Below are positions 8,923 to 18,898 of a stretch of DNA of 28,119 nucleotides, one piece after another (the stretch's first letter is position 1; each line of letters begins with the position of its first letter). Position numbers and translations under genes: made by a program. The stretch covers positions 45,916 through 74,034 of the forward strand of contig VHZZ01002881.1 in NCBI GenBank assembly GCA_009801015.1, read 5' to 3'. This stretch comes from Silene noctiflora (taxonomy: Eukaryota; Streptophyta; Magnoliopsida; Caryophyllales; Caryophyllaceae). A model generated the notes under the pieces. The model saw only the letters and a program-made list of their open reading frames with translations, was not told the DNA's origin and did not search any database.

Positions 8923-10228
8923 TTTAAAAAGGGGTTGCGAAACGTCGTCGACGTTTTGTAACAAATCATCGACGTTTTTAAAAAAAAAAGACCATCAGTA
9001 CCCTTACTCACCCTCTCCACTCTATTCTCTCTCAAATCCTCCCAAACAACAAATTTTAAAAAAAATAAAAATAAAATAAATTCAAGATTTGTTAATCGGA
9101 TTCAATATCATACAACGAATTAACTAATTAACTACTTAATAATCTATGGAATTGTAATTTTTTCCGTTTGAATTGGACATTATTTCCTAGTATGAGTTGT
9201 TGCCTAATATGAATCGATTATGAATGTGAAATTTGAAATTTGAAATTGCCTAGTATGAATCGACCCATAATTTTTATTTTTATTTCGTATGAATGAGACG
9301 TTGAAAATAGTTGTCCCTAATGGACACGGACAATGAAACCCAACATCCATAATGGACTAAGACAATGATACCAATCGTCCTTTGGCTGGGCATGGACAAT
9401 GAATGTGCACGTCAATAGGGGCTTGGACGTTGATTATGGGCGTCACAATTGGGCCTGAACGTTGAATCATGTCGTCTGTATGAGGGAGGGACATTGAGTC
9501 TTATCATCTCTGAAAGGATTGGATGATGAGTCTTGGCGTCACAATTGGGCCAACGTTGAAGCCCAATGTTGCAATCCATTCCTAACGTTGAAGTTCAACG
9601 TTTCACCCAACCCCAAACGTTGAACTTCAATGTCCCCCACCCATTCCATTTTCACTACCATCAACGCATACACAAATCAACTNTCTGAACAATNTNTGCT
9701 TTCAATCTTGCGCTTGTCTTNTTAACTTTTTATTGNATTTTCTTTTGATATCTCCCCAACTATATGTGCTTTCATTCTTAGAGGCGATTAATCGACATTA
9801 ATGGTGATCATACNACAACAATGGTGCNAGAATGTTTATAGGTATGATTAATTTTCTCATNACTTTGTTTGCAATCCTTGATTTCNTATTTTTCGTTTTA
9901 ATNGNATNCTTAAATATTGAAATCCTATGTCAATCGTATTTCATAATTCATGAATGTCTTGTGCGATTTTTAATCAAATCCGTTNTTATAAGGTGGCGAG
10001 GCGATAGTGGTTAAAGGTACAGCGGCAGTGTGGTGGCAGTACCGTGGTGGCAGTGGGGTTAATGGCAGCAGTAGCGGCGGCGATGTTTGGGTCGTGGGGA
10101 TCCAGATGGATGTTAGTGAATCAAGTGTTAGAGGGAAATAGGAGAGGGAGGAAGAGAGATGTATACCAAGGGTAAATTACTTCTTTTTTATGAAAAACGT
10201 CGACGATATTTCGAAACCAGTTTTAAAA
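8923..10228. mobile_element. Mutator-like element (about 1.3 kb) with long terminal inverted repeats
   Basis: The left end (about 8923-9005) and the reverse complement of the right end (10228 back to about 10160) align over about 70 bases. They share TTTAAAA, GGTT(G/T)CGAAA and TCGTCGACGTTTT, then an A-rich stretch and a TACCCTT segment. Long inverted repeats around a non-homologous, partly GC-rich interior are typical of non-autonomous MULEs. The flanking 9-mers (CTCAAATTA and CTAAAGGTA) match at only 6 of 9 positions, so the exact ends and target duplication are uncertain. No transposase frame is present. The interior holds the 32-bp repeat array and all undetermined bases of the window. 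The left arm contains an internal 20-bp duplication of the CGACGTTTT motif. Confidence 0.65.
9283..9631 (+). repeat. degenerate 32-bp tandem repeat array, about 11 units
   Basis: Units begin at about 9283, 9313, 9345, 9377, 9411, 9442, 9474, 9506, 9538, 9568 and 9600, mostly 30-34 bp long. The common pattern is (G/A)TC, about 12 variable bases, then GGACGTTGA or GGACAATGA, then about 9 bases ending in C or T. Unit-to-unit identity is low, but the period and the GTTGA/AATGA core recur without a break. The array shows no open frame. It lies wholly within the Mutator-like element at 8923-10228. Confidence 0.7.
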
Positions 10229-10443
10229 CTAAAGGTATTATTGTTTGCATTATTTGTTGTTGCTGGTCCCAAATCTCATAGGCCCAAAGCAACGCATAGC
10301 GCTAGACTGGTTTGGGCTAAATCCGTCGGTATCGCGTATCAAATTCATAACAAGCTATCATTTATACCGTCACCAAGAAAAAATATTGGCATGGACCATG
10401 ATGTACACAGCTACAAAATTAAATCTCCACGACATTTTTCGCA

Positions 10444-10479
<36 letters not shown>

Positions 10480-11220
10480 ATCTCATATCATGCCTTGTTC
10501 AAAAAATTGGTATTAACATTTTCACAAGACTGGCCTAACAAATTAAATCATTGCATAAGAATAGTGTACTTTTAAGGGAAAAGGATTATACTAATGAGTT
10601 TCTGAGTTTATTTTGAGTGGCGGAAAGTAGTCCATGAGCCCTTTGACTTTGAAGAAGGCATTAATCGTAGAGGAGTCGAGTTGCTTCTGTGATGGAGATA
10701 CTCCTAATTTTGTGTTTGTTTTATTTCACTTTGTTAATGCATCTTCTTCAACTTCTTTTCTTTGCTGAATTGTTGACCAAAACTCGCCTCTTCTCTTATC
10801 ACTTGATTTATTGGAATAAAGTCAATGATGCACATGTTTTTTACTTCTTACAAATTATTCTATATAATCATTTTTTACTAAAATATACGACAAAGACATT
10901 TATATTCTTAAAATAAAATAATTCAAGATTCTACCCTAGCCATTGTACACTAGTATCTCCGTTATCATCGGTCTAACAAGTCTTGCTTGTAACGTTTCAC
11001 AACCCCTTTTCTTTTTAATATTATTAAATCGATGTGAGTTGTAACAAACTTGTAATGGTCACAATAAGTTGTGTTATTGGTTTTGTTTCTTGTGGAAGGT
11101 ATACCTTTATTACAAATTTGATCATAAGTTAAAAAATGATTGGAATAGTCAATTGTTGGTAAGAATGAACTTTGTTCAAGTTTCATCCTAACTCATTCGG
11201 ATATGTTCAGTATAGTATAT
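10229..11220. other. intergenic region with a long poly-A run
   Basis: A run of 33 A residues occupies 10445-10477. It could be the tail of a retroposon, but no pol III boxes, LINE frame or target duplication were found beside it. The remainder (10480-11220) is AT-rich without extended open frames or recognised repeats. Confidence 0.4.
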
Positions 11221-11223
11221 ATT

Positions 11224-11320
11224 ATTTCATCCGCTCAATTATTTATTTGCCTTTTTTTTATTCTTTACGAACGATTTTTTAATCAAAAGTAAATAAATGA
11301 TTGGTACAGTGAGAATAGTC
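11224..11320. mobile_element. degenerate Stowaway-like MITE
   Basis: The arms 11236-11256 (CAATTATTTATTTGCCTTTT) and 11285-11304 (AAAAGTAAATAAATGATTGG) are inverted repeats with few mismatches. They are preceded by TTCATCCGCT, reminiscent of the Stowaway CTCCGTCC end. The exact termini and TA duplication are not clear, so the element is probably old. Confidence 0.5.
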
Positions 11321-11606
11321 AATTAGATTTATAGTTGGCAAAATTGTTTAATCATGGCTTTCGAAGAAATTTTAAATATCTTCATCATAATTAATCAATT
11401 GAATTCATTTGCACTCAATCATCATTCTCATGTGCTAATGTACAATACAAGCAACAACAAACTTGCGTAATAGTCTTACAATTACAAACTATACAATTCA
11501 AGGTCACATACCTTGGCAAATCCCCTTAATTTTATGAGTCCAATTCTCTAATTAACCCCATAATATCAAGCTCAAATCAATAGGTACAAATTACAAATCT
11601 AATTAA

Positions 11607-11749
11607 AGACAGCCCGATGTATGATGGCGTCCCCGCTAGGCGAGGGTCTGGGAAAGGATCCCACCACAAGGGTGTGATAGGGTAAGCCTTCCCTTGCCAT
11701 TTTGGCAAGAGGCCGCTCCAAGGACTTGAACTCGGAACACCTTAACCGG
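11607..11749 (-). mobile_element. 5'-truncated Au-type SINE with 19-bp target duplication
   Basis: On the minus strand it reads GAGTTCAAGTCC (pol III B box), then a GCAAGAGGC-complement segment, ACCACAAGGG complement and CGGGCTGTC near the 3' end. These are landmarks of the angiosperm Au SINE family. It is flanked by near-perfect 19-bp direct repeats, AAATTACAAATCTAATTAA (11588-11606) and AAATTACACATCTAATTAA (11750-11768). The expected A box is absent, so the copy is truncated at its 5' end yet has a complete duplication. It lies 30 bp past the stop codon of the DUF668 gene, in the same transcriptional sense, and so is probably within its 3' UTR. Confidence 0.88.
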
Positions 11750-11797
11750 AAATTACACATCTAATTAATTAAATATATAAAATATGAACTAAAAAAG

Positions 11798-13258
11798 CTA
11801 AGGTTGTACTATATTTTTATTGTTACTATTAAAGAAATAATTAGAGCATTCAAGCAATGCTTTAGCATTCATTTCTCGTTCGAATCTCCATATATAATTC
11901 AACCCGACTAACAATTCCGTTATTGCAGCTTCCGTCTTGTCTTTATTTGCAAAATAAAGTGTTTGCAATAACATAACATTGGTGGATTTAGGCATCAAAT
12001 TTTGCTGCTCAAAGCTCCTTTCACTTTGCCATTTGATCATGTTATGAGCTAATGGTCCGAGCCACGCTAAGATCCTCCCTAGCGCGTCTCTCCATTCTCC
12101 AGCTAAGTTGGGGTCGGTTGCTGAGAAGCCGACCCCTCTTAGTCTGGCGCGTAGGGAGGATCTTATGCTGTTTGGGAGCATAGTGTAAACATCCTCCCTC
12201 GCGTCCAGTCCCACTAAGTGGGGTGACTTGATCATCTTTTCTAAGACGATGATCAAGTTAGCGTAGTGTAATGACAAGGCCGCTGCCCCTAGTGTGGTTT
12301 GTGGCGGCATGACAAAATCTTTTGTCCTGGTTTCGAAGAATCCGTTGTTAGTATACTCTATTTTGTTGGGTTCAATGGCAAAGCTAAGATTTTTGGACTT
12401 CCTGTTTGGGTTAGCTTGACTAGCCATGTTCATTGACCCTGATACCAATAGACTGTGATTAGTGGTGTTTCCGAGATCAGAGGAAGGAAAGACCATCGCG
12501 CTACTTGTTGACAGACTTCGAGGAAGCGTGCTTGGATGAGCGTGGTAATTGTTTTCGATACCAAACACGAACTTGACGCGTGCAAGGACGGTAAATATCA
12601 TCCTAGCCAAGATTAACACAACCGAATCATAACTTTTACTCCAAAGAGCTTTCTCTTTAACCCGCTTGATTTCCTGCTTTTGCCACGCAATCTTCTGCTG
12701 AACATCTAGCATGCTTTCCTGAGATGTTTTTTTCAGGTTGTGTTGCAGCACATTCAGCTCCTCCATTTCCCGGAACAACGCGGAGGTAGCCGTAATGTAC
12801 CGGTCTGCCCGACGGATCATCCCCTCCACGTCCTTCACACACAGGGCGGACCAATTATTCATATCCCGCCCTGTGCTAGCAAAGTCCTCTAAGGACTCCG
12901 GAAATGACTGCAGACCCAAGTCTGAACACCGACTGCTTAGTCGCGCTACGGACTTGGAAATGACATGGAGATTCTGTACCATCTCAGCACAAGCCAAACC
13001 CAAAAGAAACGACTCGTCATTGGACACAATCTTCCTCACCCCATCCAACGCAACCGCCTCATTCTTCAACCTTACAATATTATCATCCGATACAGACTGA
13101 TACAAAGCAAGCAACTTTGACAAAATCCCGGCAACCTCGAAAGCTAAAATACCAACATTCGTAGACTTTGATGATCTAGTAAGTTTAGTAGCCGGGTTTC
13201 GGAGTTTATGAGAGATTTGTGACTTAAGTTTGCTTAACCATGTCGAATCTCTTGCCAT
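11798..13258 (-). CDS. DUF3475/DUF668 family protein (PSK-simulator-related), 486 aa
   Basis: This is a single uninterrupted frame from ATG at 13258 to TAG at 11798. Residues 34-90 (VGILAFEVAGILSKLLALYQ onward) match the plant DUF3475 domain. Residues 321-410 (TLGAAALSLHYANLIIVLEK onward, ending near GPLAHNMIKWQSERSFEQQ) match DUF668. The middle (165-205) is charged and probably coiled coil, and 240-315 is Ser/Asn-rich and likely disordered. The PSI proteins of Arabidopsis share this pair of domains and affect growth. The shorter proteins such as At5g51670 and At3g23160, nearest in length to this one, have no firm function that I know of. The N-terminus MARDSTW lacks the MGxxC/S myristoylation start seen in PSI1. 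The start is supported by its position just before the conserved basic leader and the absence of an in-frame upstream ATG in the short leader. Confidence 0.93.
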   Translation of the reverse strand: MARDSTWLSKLKSQISHKLRNPATKLTRSSKSTNVGILAFEVAGILSKLLALYQSVSDDNIVRLKNEAVALDGVRKIVSNDESFLLGLACAEMVQNLHVISKSVARLSSRCSDLGLQSFPESLEDFASTGRDMNNWSALCVKDVEGMIRRADRYITATSALFREMEELNVLQHNLKKTSQESMLDVQQKIAWQKQEIKRVKEKALWSKSYDSVVLILARMIFTVLARVKFVFGIENNYHAHPSTLPRSLSTSSAMVFPSSDLGNTTNHSLLVSGSMNMASQANPNRKSKNLSFAIEPNKIEYTNNGFFETRTKDFVMPPQTTLGAAALSLHYANLIIVLEKMIKSPHLVGLDAREDVYTMLPNSIRSSLRARLRGVGFSATDPNLAGEWRDALGRILAWLGPLAHNMIKWQSERSFEQQNLMPKSTNVMLLQTLYFANKDKTEAAITELLVGLNYIWRFEREMNAKALLECSNYFFNSNNKNIVQP

Positions 13259-13296
13259 AATATGATTATATTTGATTAGTGTAGGAATAATTGGTG

Positions 13297-13303
13297 ATTT
13301 ATA
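13297..13303 (-). promoter_or_regulatory. possible TATA box of the DUF668 gene
   Basis: TATAAAT on the minus strand lies 39 bp upstream of the ATG at 13258. It is preceded (upstream on the minus strand) by a 50-bp pyrimidine-rich tract. The implied leader of about 10 nt is short, so the real core promoter may lie further upstream. Confidence 0.3.
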
Positions 13304-13646
13304 TGAGAGGAAAAAGAGAGGAAAGAAGGGAGGGAATGAATGTAAGAAAGGTGAGACACTAAATGTGGGGAGTATTGCATAGATGAAGGGGGAGTTGAAC
13401 CCACATGCACTAACTCACTATATGGGCGTGATGGGTGCTGCACAAATGTATCTAGATAACTTTGTCTTTTTGTGGGCCTTTTATTTTCCTCTATTATTTT
13501 CTCTTTTTTTTTTATTATTATTAATATTTTTTCATAATTTTAGTAATAAAAATTGTCGATTTTGTGATTTTTGGATTTGGAGATGTAGTTGCTAATCAAC
13601 TTTTTAGGGGGTCTAGTTTAATTAAATGTAGATAACATAGCTAGGC
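13304..13646. other. upstream region of the DUF668 gene, no feature beyond promoter
   Basis: Purine-rich on the plus strand to about 13380, then T-rich. It contains short open frames only. The pyrimidine-rich minus-strand tract next to the TATA-like motif is the only regulatory hint. Confidence 0.35.
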
Positions 13647-13906
13647 AGTTAGCTAAGCTGATATAATCACGAAGGGTGGTACTTAATATTCTTAATTTGA
13701 GTTCAAACATCGTCAATATCATATTCGTTTTTTTTACTTTGATTATATAATTCATAGATCAACATCTAGCTGAACTGACAAAGTCATGAAGGTTGTAATT
13801 AATATTCATAACCTGAGTGACAAAGTCATGAGAGTGGGTTGTATTTAATATTTATAACGTGAGTTTAAATCTCGTTAGCATCATATTTGCTCTTTTTACC
13901 CTGATT
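13647..13906 (+). mobile_element. SINE-like tRNA-derived repeats, two copies, one with internal duplication
   Basis: Copy 1 (13647-13743) has TTAGCTAAGCTGATA (A-box-like), GAGTTCAAACATC (B-box-like) and a T-rich tail TTTTACTTTGATTA. Copy 2 (13762-13906) has TCTAGCTGAACTGACAAAGT, GAGTTTAAATCTC and TTTTTACCCTGATTA. Within copy 2 a segment of about 42-46 bp starting TGACAAAGTCATGA is duplicated in tandem (13776-13816 and 13817-13862). No target-site duplication could be fixed. The promoter-box spacing and shared tail favour a SINE, but the family is not identified. Confidence 0.5.
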
Positions 13907-15990
13907 AAATACTTCTTTGTCTCATATAGTCATATATCATGGAATATAAGGTAAGATCGAACTTTATCATACGTCATGTGTTGTCTACCGTTACAATTAA
14001 CCCGCGTTTTTGAACTTGTTCATATGTCGTGATAAAATCATAATACAGAGTACTAGTTAGTTCTAACTTATATTCTTGTACATGTTGAATTGGACCTATA
14101 TATTCATCATAAGGTGTTGGCAAGTCAATTCTAAAATTGTTGGGAGTAATTTTAAGGTGAATTCTAAGTAACTTTTAATGTAAGCATTCAACATTGAGAT
14201 TCAACTACATACATGTAAATAAATAAATATTTGTATAATAATGTGAATTTAGGTTTATCTTATCATGATGTATATAATAATTGGAGATAAGATTACAAGT
14301 GAGATATCCTGAAAATCAATCAGAAAATCAGTATCTATATACTGTTATGTAAGCAAAGTTAAGCATCTATCAGTCAAAAGGGATGGAAATCTGAAGTTAT
14401 TAAACTTATACAGCTAATAAAATTACTGATAAAACATGGCATCATGTGCACTAGAGACAAGTGCTTGAGTTTGCACCAAAAAGACAAAAACTAACTGGCT
14501 TTGATTCTTTTAACTAAGACTCTCGTGTGACTTAACCTTTTTCTACCAATTAGGTACTACTAAAGTGTCAATTCCTTTCATTACTATTCTTCTGTTGAAT
14601 ATGCTCTATGCACCAATAGCCAAAGCCAAAAGGAAGATGACATTGCGTAATCTAGGTGTCCATTTTTAGTACCACCTCATCACATCTATTGTATCGTGTA
14701 GATTTTAAACAATTATCTTTTTAGTATATGCGGTCTACATTGTATTGTGTATGTGAGAGAGTGATATTGAAATTTAGTAGTACCCGCCGACGTCCTATTA
14801 TTATCCAACTCGGATCAAAATATTAGCCTACAAATTAAGTAATTGATGAGTTCATGGTGAATACCGATCTAAGTCTTAACTTTAGAATACAAATGTCGTG
14901 GACTTGTGGTATGATCTTTCTCCCAACGCGGTGGTAATAATAACGGCTCGTTACCATAACAAAATTCTCAAGTTTAATATCATTTTACTACTAAAATCGG
15001 TGAAACTCTGTCTCCCAAAACAAACTTATCCAACCTCAAAATAATCATAAGCTTTTATCCAACCAACAAGCTAAGTTAACTTTAAGTTCACCCATAAACA
15101 CTTACATCAACCGGCAAAGACTTGTTATAACTTAACCAGAGGTCTTGGGTTCAAATCATAAAAATATAGCGTTAACAACTTATAAGGAAAAGCTAAACTG
15201 TCCTAAATGTCCTAACTCCTATTTAACCCGAATCCAAGCTTTACTACATCAAGTGGACATATTTTGGTCGAATCTAAACTGCACCGAATAGTGTATCCAA
15301 TTGAGGTTATTATCTGTTGGGGTGAAGAGCTAGCCAGCTAATGAGCGGTGAAAATCACAAATCTCATATTAGATGCCGCATGGAGTTATGAAAAACACGT
15401 AAAAAAATGTAGCAAAATTGTAGAAATGTCATTGGAATGAATGATACCAATGATAACATATGCTGATATGCTCCTATTTAGGCTGCAGACTTTAAAAAAC
15501 ACCATGAATATTATCATAAAAATGCGACATATATAGCAGACTTTTTTACGAAAATATATTATAAAAATATAATATATGAAAATTTCTGAAACAAAAAAAA
15601 GTGGTCCAAAATTGTAATGTCTAATAAATGTCTGCTTCATGCGTTAAACTCCATGTTGATGAAGATGATTATATTGTCATCATGCAAGTATGCAACAACG
15701 TCTTTTGTTTCTTTATATTCGAAAATGGTCAACAAATCTAACTGACACCCATTATTATTATATATTAATATTATATGGCGAATAGTTTAATTAAGGGAAT
15801 AATTAGAGAAACAAAGTAATGATTAAAGGGTGTGATCTCTTTTGCTTTGGAATAATCTGGTAATCACTATCATATCCCTATTGCGCATGTGAATCGAGTA
15901 TCGACAATTAATTATTTTCGTAATACACCAATTACCTTTCTGTTTCATTTTCTTTCATAACAAATCATTTGAACAACTTCTTGTGTTGCT
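13907..15990. other. long AT-rich intergenic stretch without a recognised gene
   Basis: Only short frames occur. Near 15120-15165 the sequence AACCAGAGGTCTTGGGTTCAA resembles the B-box part of a tRNA-derived SINE (TS-like), without visible ends. No inverted repeats, microsatellites or coding similarity were recognised elsewhere. Confidence 0.4.
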
Positions 15991-16400
15991 GACCCCTAAC
16001 TCAATTTCATTTGAGTGTACATACGATGGTAATCTGATCACTCGAGTTGAATATGGGTCGGATCATATCAAATTCGGATTATTTTGGGTCAACTACAGGT
16101 TCGGACCGGCTACGGTTCATGTTGGGTCTAATTGGGTGGCAAATCGGTTCGAGTTCACTATCAAGTATGGTTATAAACATAATTTTTTATCTTAATTTAA
16201 CGATAATTTCGTGTTAAAATAATTTAGAAATGTAGTTATTTTAGTTTTAAGCTTAAAATATTAAGATGTATATCAATTTTTGTTATTTGGATAATTATTA
16301 AGTTAGTTTTGTTATCGAGTCAAAGTCAGGTTGAATTAATATCGGGTCAGAGGTCGGTTGGCTCCTGCTGAAAAATGAAAAACTTCACAAATTGCAATTA
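15991..16400. mobile_element. possible decayed hAT-type element rich in GGGTCGG-like motifs
   Basis: Motifs such as ATGGGTCGGATC, TTTTGGGTCAACTA, TTGGGTCTAATTGGG and ATCGGGTCAGAGGTCGGTTGG cluster at both sides of an AT-rich core (about 16190-16310). This is the same layout as the hAT element at 18369-18890. No terminal inverted repeat or target duplication was found, so this remains a suggestion. Confidence 0.3.
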
Positions 16401-18360
16401 AATTTGTAAACCTTTTTCGAGTTTCACTGACATTACTTATTTGCCTCCGCTGAAATTTTTTTCCCCTAACTTAAAATCCTAACTCCGCCACGTGTTCAGC
16501 CTTAATCATTAATTCATTACATAAGTTTACTTATTAGATAGTGGGAATTTTAGGTTCATGTCCAAATTTTGAGTTTGTAATTTAGTCTAGAAAATTGCCT
16601 CAAATTTGATTATGTAACATCATGTGAAAATCTGAGTCATTTGCAATTGAGCATCTTGGCAGCAAGTATGGTCAACTGAAGTGTGTTGTTAAAAATAGTA
16701 AGAACATAGAGAAGAAAACAAATGGATACATATTTATATTTCTGAAACAAGTTAGGAAATAGTACAACAAAAAAGGATCACGTTGTGCCATGCACCTTGT
16801 AGGAATTGTATGCACCTTGTAGGAATTGTAGCTGTGAGAGACATAATACCACCAAAAGAACATACAAGAATCTCATTTTAATTCACAAAATCCAACAGCA
16901 AAACCAAATCGTCTATTTGTAAATTATAATAAAACAATTGTACATTTGTACAGATCAACTTTAGATACTGGCAGATAGATGCGTAAACATCTATTCATTG
17001 AAATTAATGTACGTATATAAACTTAAATTATCAGCTAGGTTTAGGATTTTCTTCCTCTCATAAGTCGTAACTAAAATTAAAGTATGGGTAATTGGGTATC
17101 ATAGATTTGTACGCAAAATTTCTTCAGGCCAGGAGCTCTGTTTCTTTGGCGGGTTTTGATTTCCCTTTTGAATAATAAAATGCAGTCTCTTTCATAAAAA
17201 CTAAAATTAACTACTTATTATAGATTTATTTTCGGGTTTGGTTGCATGTCATAAAAATATGACATGTATTAATATTCACAAGAGTATATGTTACTTCACC
17301 TTTGGGACTCTACCCGTGCAAATGGGACCCAACACGGGTGTGGGTATGGATTCCATACTCGATATGTATTAGTTCAACGCTTCTCCCAAGATAGTTGATC
17401 TAGTCAGGCTCACATTGCAAAAGTAGAGAAACAAAGGTTTATAAGGCAATTTTTATTATATTTGATAAATTTAAATTATCTAATTTCTAAAGTCTTTTCC
17501 ATTATATTACAAAAAAAAATTGCAAATTGTAATGAAGAACTATATTTTTCGATGTGTCATTCCTCATTTAGGACATAAATCATAATTATCCTGCATGTGT
17601 TACAAATTTTAGTAATACTGAATTCGACACTTAAATATGTACACGCTTTTCCCATACTCGTTGTTTTGGTATTTTTTACCGAGTTATTAGAGCTAGGGTT
17701 AAAGCCGTCGTATTCGTTAATCGTATGGTTTTAGGTTTTGTGTGGGGATGATTGTGATGTAGGTAATGTAAAACGTAAAGAATTGACATAAGAGATTTTA
17801 TGACTCGGAAAACCCAATGTGGGAAACGACCGCGAGAGGCAGACGATATCCCTCTCCAAGGATTTCACTAGCAATTCGGTGTAAAGGTCACGAGTACAAT
17901 GATAGATGAACGGCTAATTGCTAGTATTCTATCAGCTTTAGGGTTGTAGCTTGTGTTGTGTATGATCTCCTCCTTACGCTCTTCTATGTCTTTCATAGGA
18001 CTAAACCCTAATAGGGTCGAGTTTAGTTAGAGTGCTCTCCAAAACAGTCGTGTTGGTCTATTGCGCTTCAATCCATCTCCCCTTGAATCTGCTACCCGTG
18101 ACTCGTGAACCACCCTCTCCTTCTTCGGTTGCCTTTTATTCTACAGGCTGGCCCATTGATGCGAAATTAGACCCAAACACTCGTACCCAAATTAGAATAA
18201 CTAACTTATCGTAGCTGAAAACTGAAACACCTGAAAACTTCTCCACGTTTTAACCGACGAGTCCACCCTTACCGGCTAACAAAAGTTAAATTTGGTATCC
18301 AAAAGTTATGAAGAATTCTCACACGAAATTTTAGTATCATGAACTCATTGCTTGGTGTTG
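16401..18360. other. intergenic region; possible LTR-type fragment near 17750-18060
   Basis: No gene is supported. A perfect 20-bp tandem duplication (TGCACCTTGTAGGAATTGTA) lies at 16791-16830. The stretch 17760-18060 (AAAACCCAATGTGGGAAACG and a following TCTCCAAGGATTTCACT) resembles parts of Copia-type LTRs in plants, but neither end was found. The rest is AT-rich with no recognised structure. Confidence 0.35.
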
Positions 18361-18368
18361 ATCGAGAG

Positions 18369-18890
18369 TAGACCCGGCAAAATGGAAATCGGGTCGGGTA
18401 TGAGTCGGGTCAGTTTGGATTGGGTTATTTCGAGTCGGATTGGGTCACTTTGGGTTTCAGGTCACTTTTAGGTGACCTGTTATCAGGTCATTTTCGGGTA
18501 TGGCACATTTTAGGTTAGTTTGCTTTTGAGTTAATAATTAAGCACTTTATTAGTTAGTACTACTTTGATTAAGAAATACGTACTATTTTACAAATTTATC
18601 TATTTATTAGGTGTTGTTGTAAGACTTGCAACCAATGAAACTTTATTTTGATATAATTCATAATACTCCGTATTAATATTACTTAGTACTAGTCGTTTTG
18701 GGTTATTTTTGGTTACTTCAAGTCATTCGGGATCGGGTTAATTATGAGTCGGCTCTTTTCAGGCTGGGTCACCTTGGATCATGTCAACATTGGGTCAGAC
18801 AATGTTCGGGTCGAGTCGGGTGAAACAACTTCGGGTCATTTTTAGATTTTGGGTCGGGTTATTCGGATCTGATCCATTTTGCCAGGTCTA
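18369..18890. mobile_element. non-autonomous hAT element (522 bp) with GGGTCGG subterminal repeats
   Basis: Terminal inverted repeats are TAGACCCGGCAAAATGGA (18369-18386) and TCCATTTTGCCAGGTCTA (18873-18890), matching at 17 of 18 positions. The flanking 8-mers ATCGAGAG (18361-18368) and ATAGAGAG (18891-18898) differ at one base, the 8-bp duplication expected for hAT. Both flanks carry many GGGTCGGGT, GGGTTATT and GGGTCA(C/T)TTT motifs, and the centre is AT-rich. No transposase is encoded. Confidence 0.9.
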
Positions 18891-18898
18891 ATAGAGAG

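Noticed and set aside
10190..10538. Frames ending in a lysine run
   Set aside because: The lysine run is the translation of a poly-A tract. The frames overlap the end of the Mutator-like element and have no homology.
11600..11760. A tRNA gene suggested by the B-box-like GAGTTCAAGTCC
   Set aside because: No A box or cloverleaf is present. The 19-bp duplication and family landmarks identify a SINE.
12657..13100. Open frames overlapping the DUF668 gene in other frames or on the opposite strand
   Set aside because: The 486-residue frame has two recognised domains. The overlapping frames are its shadows.
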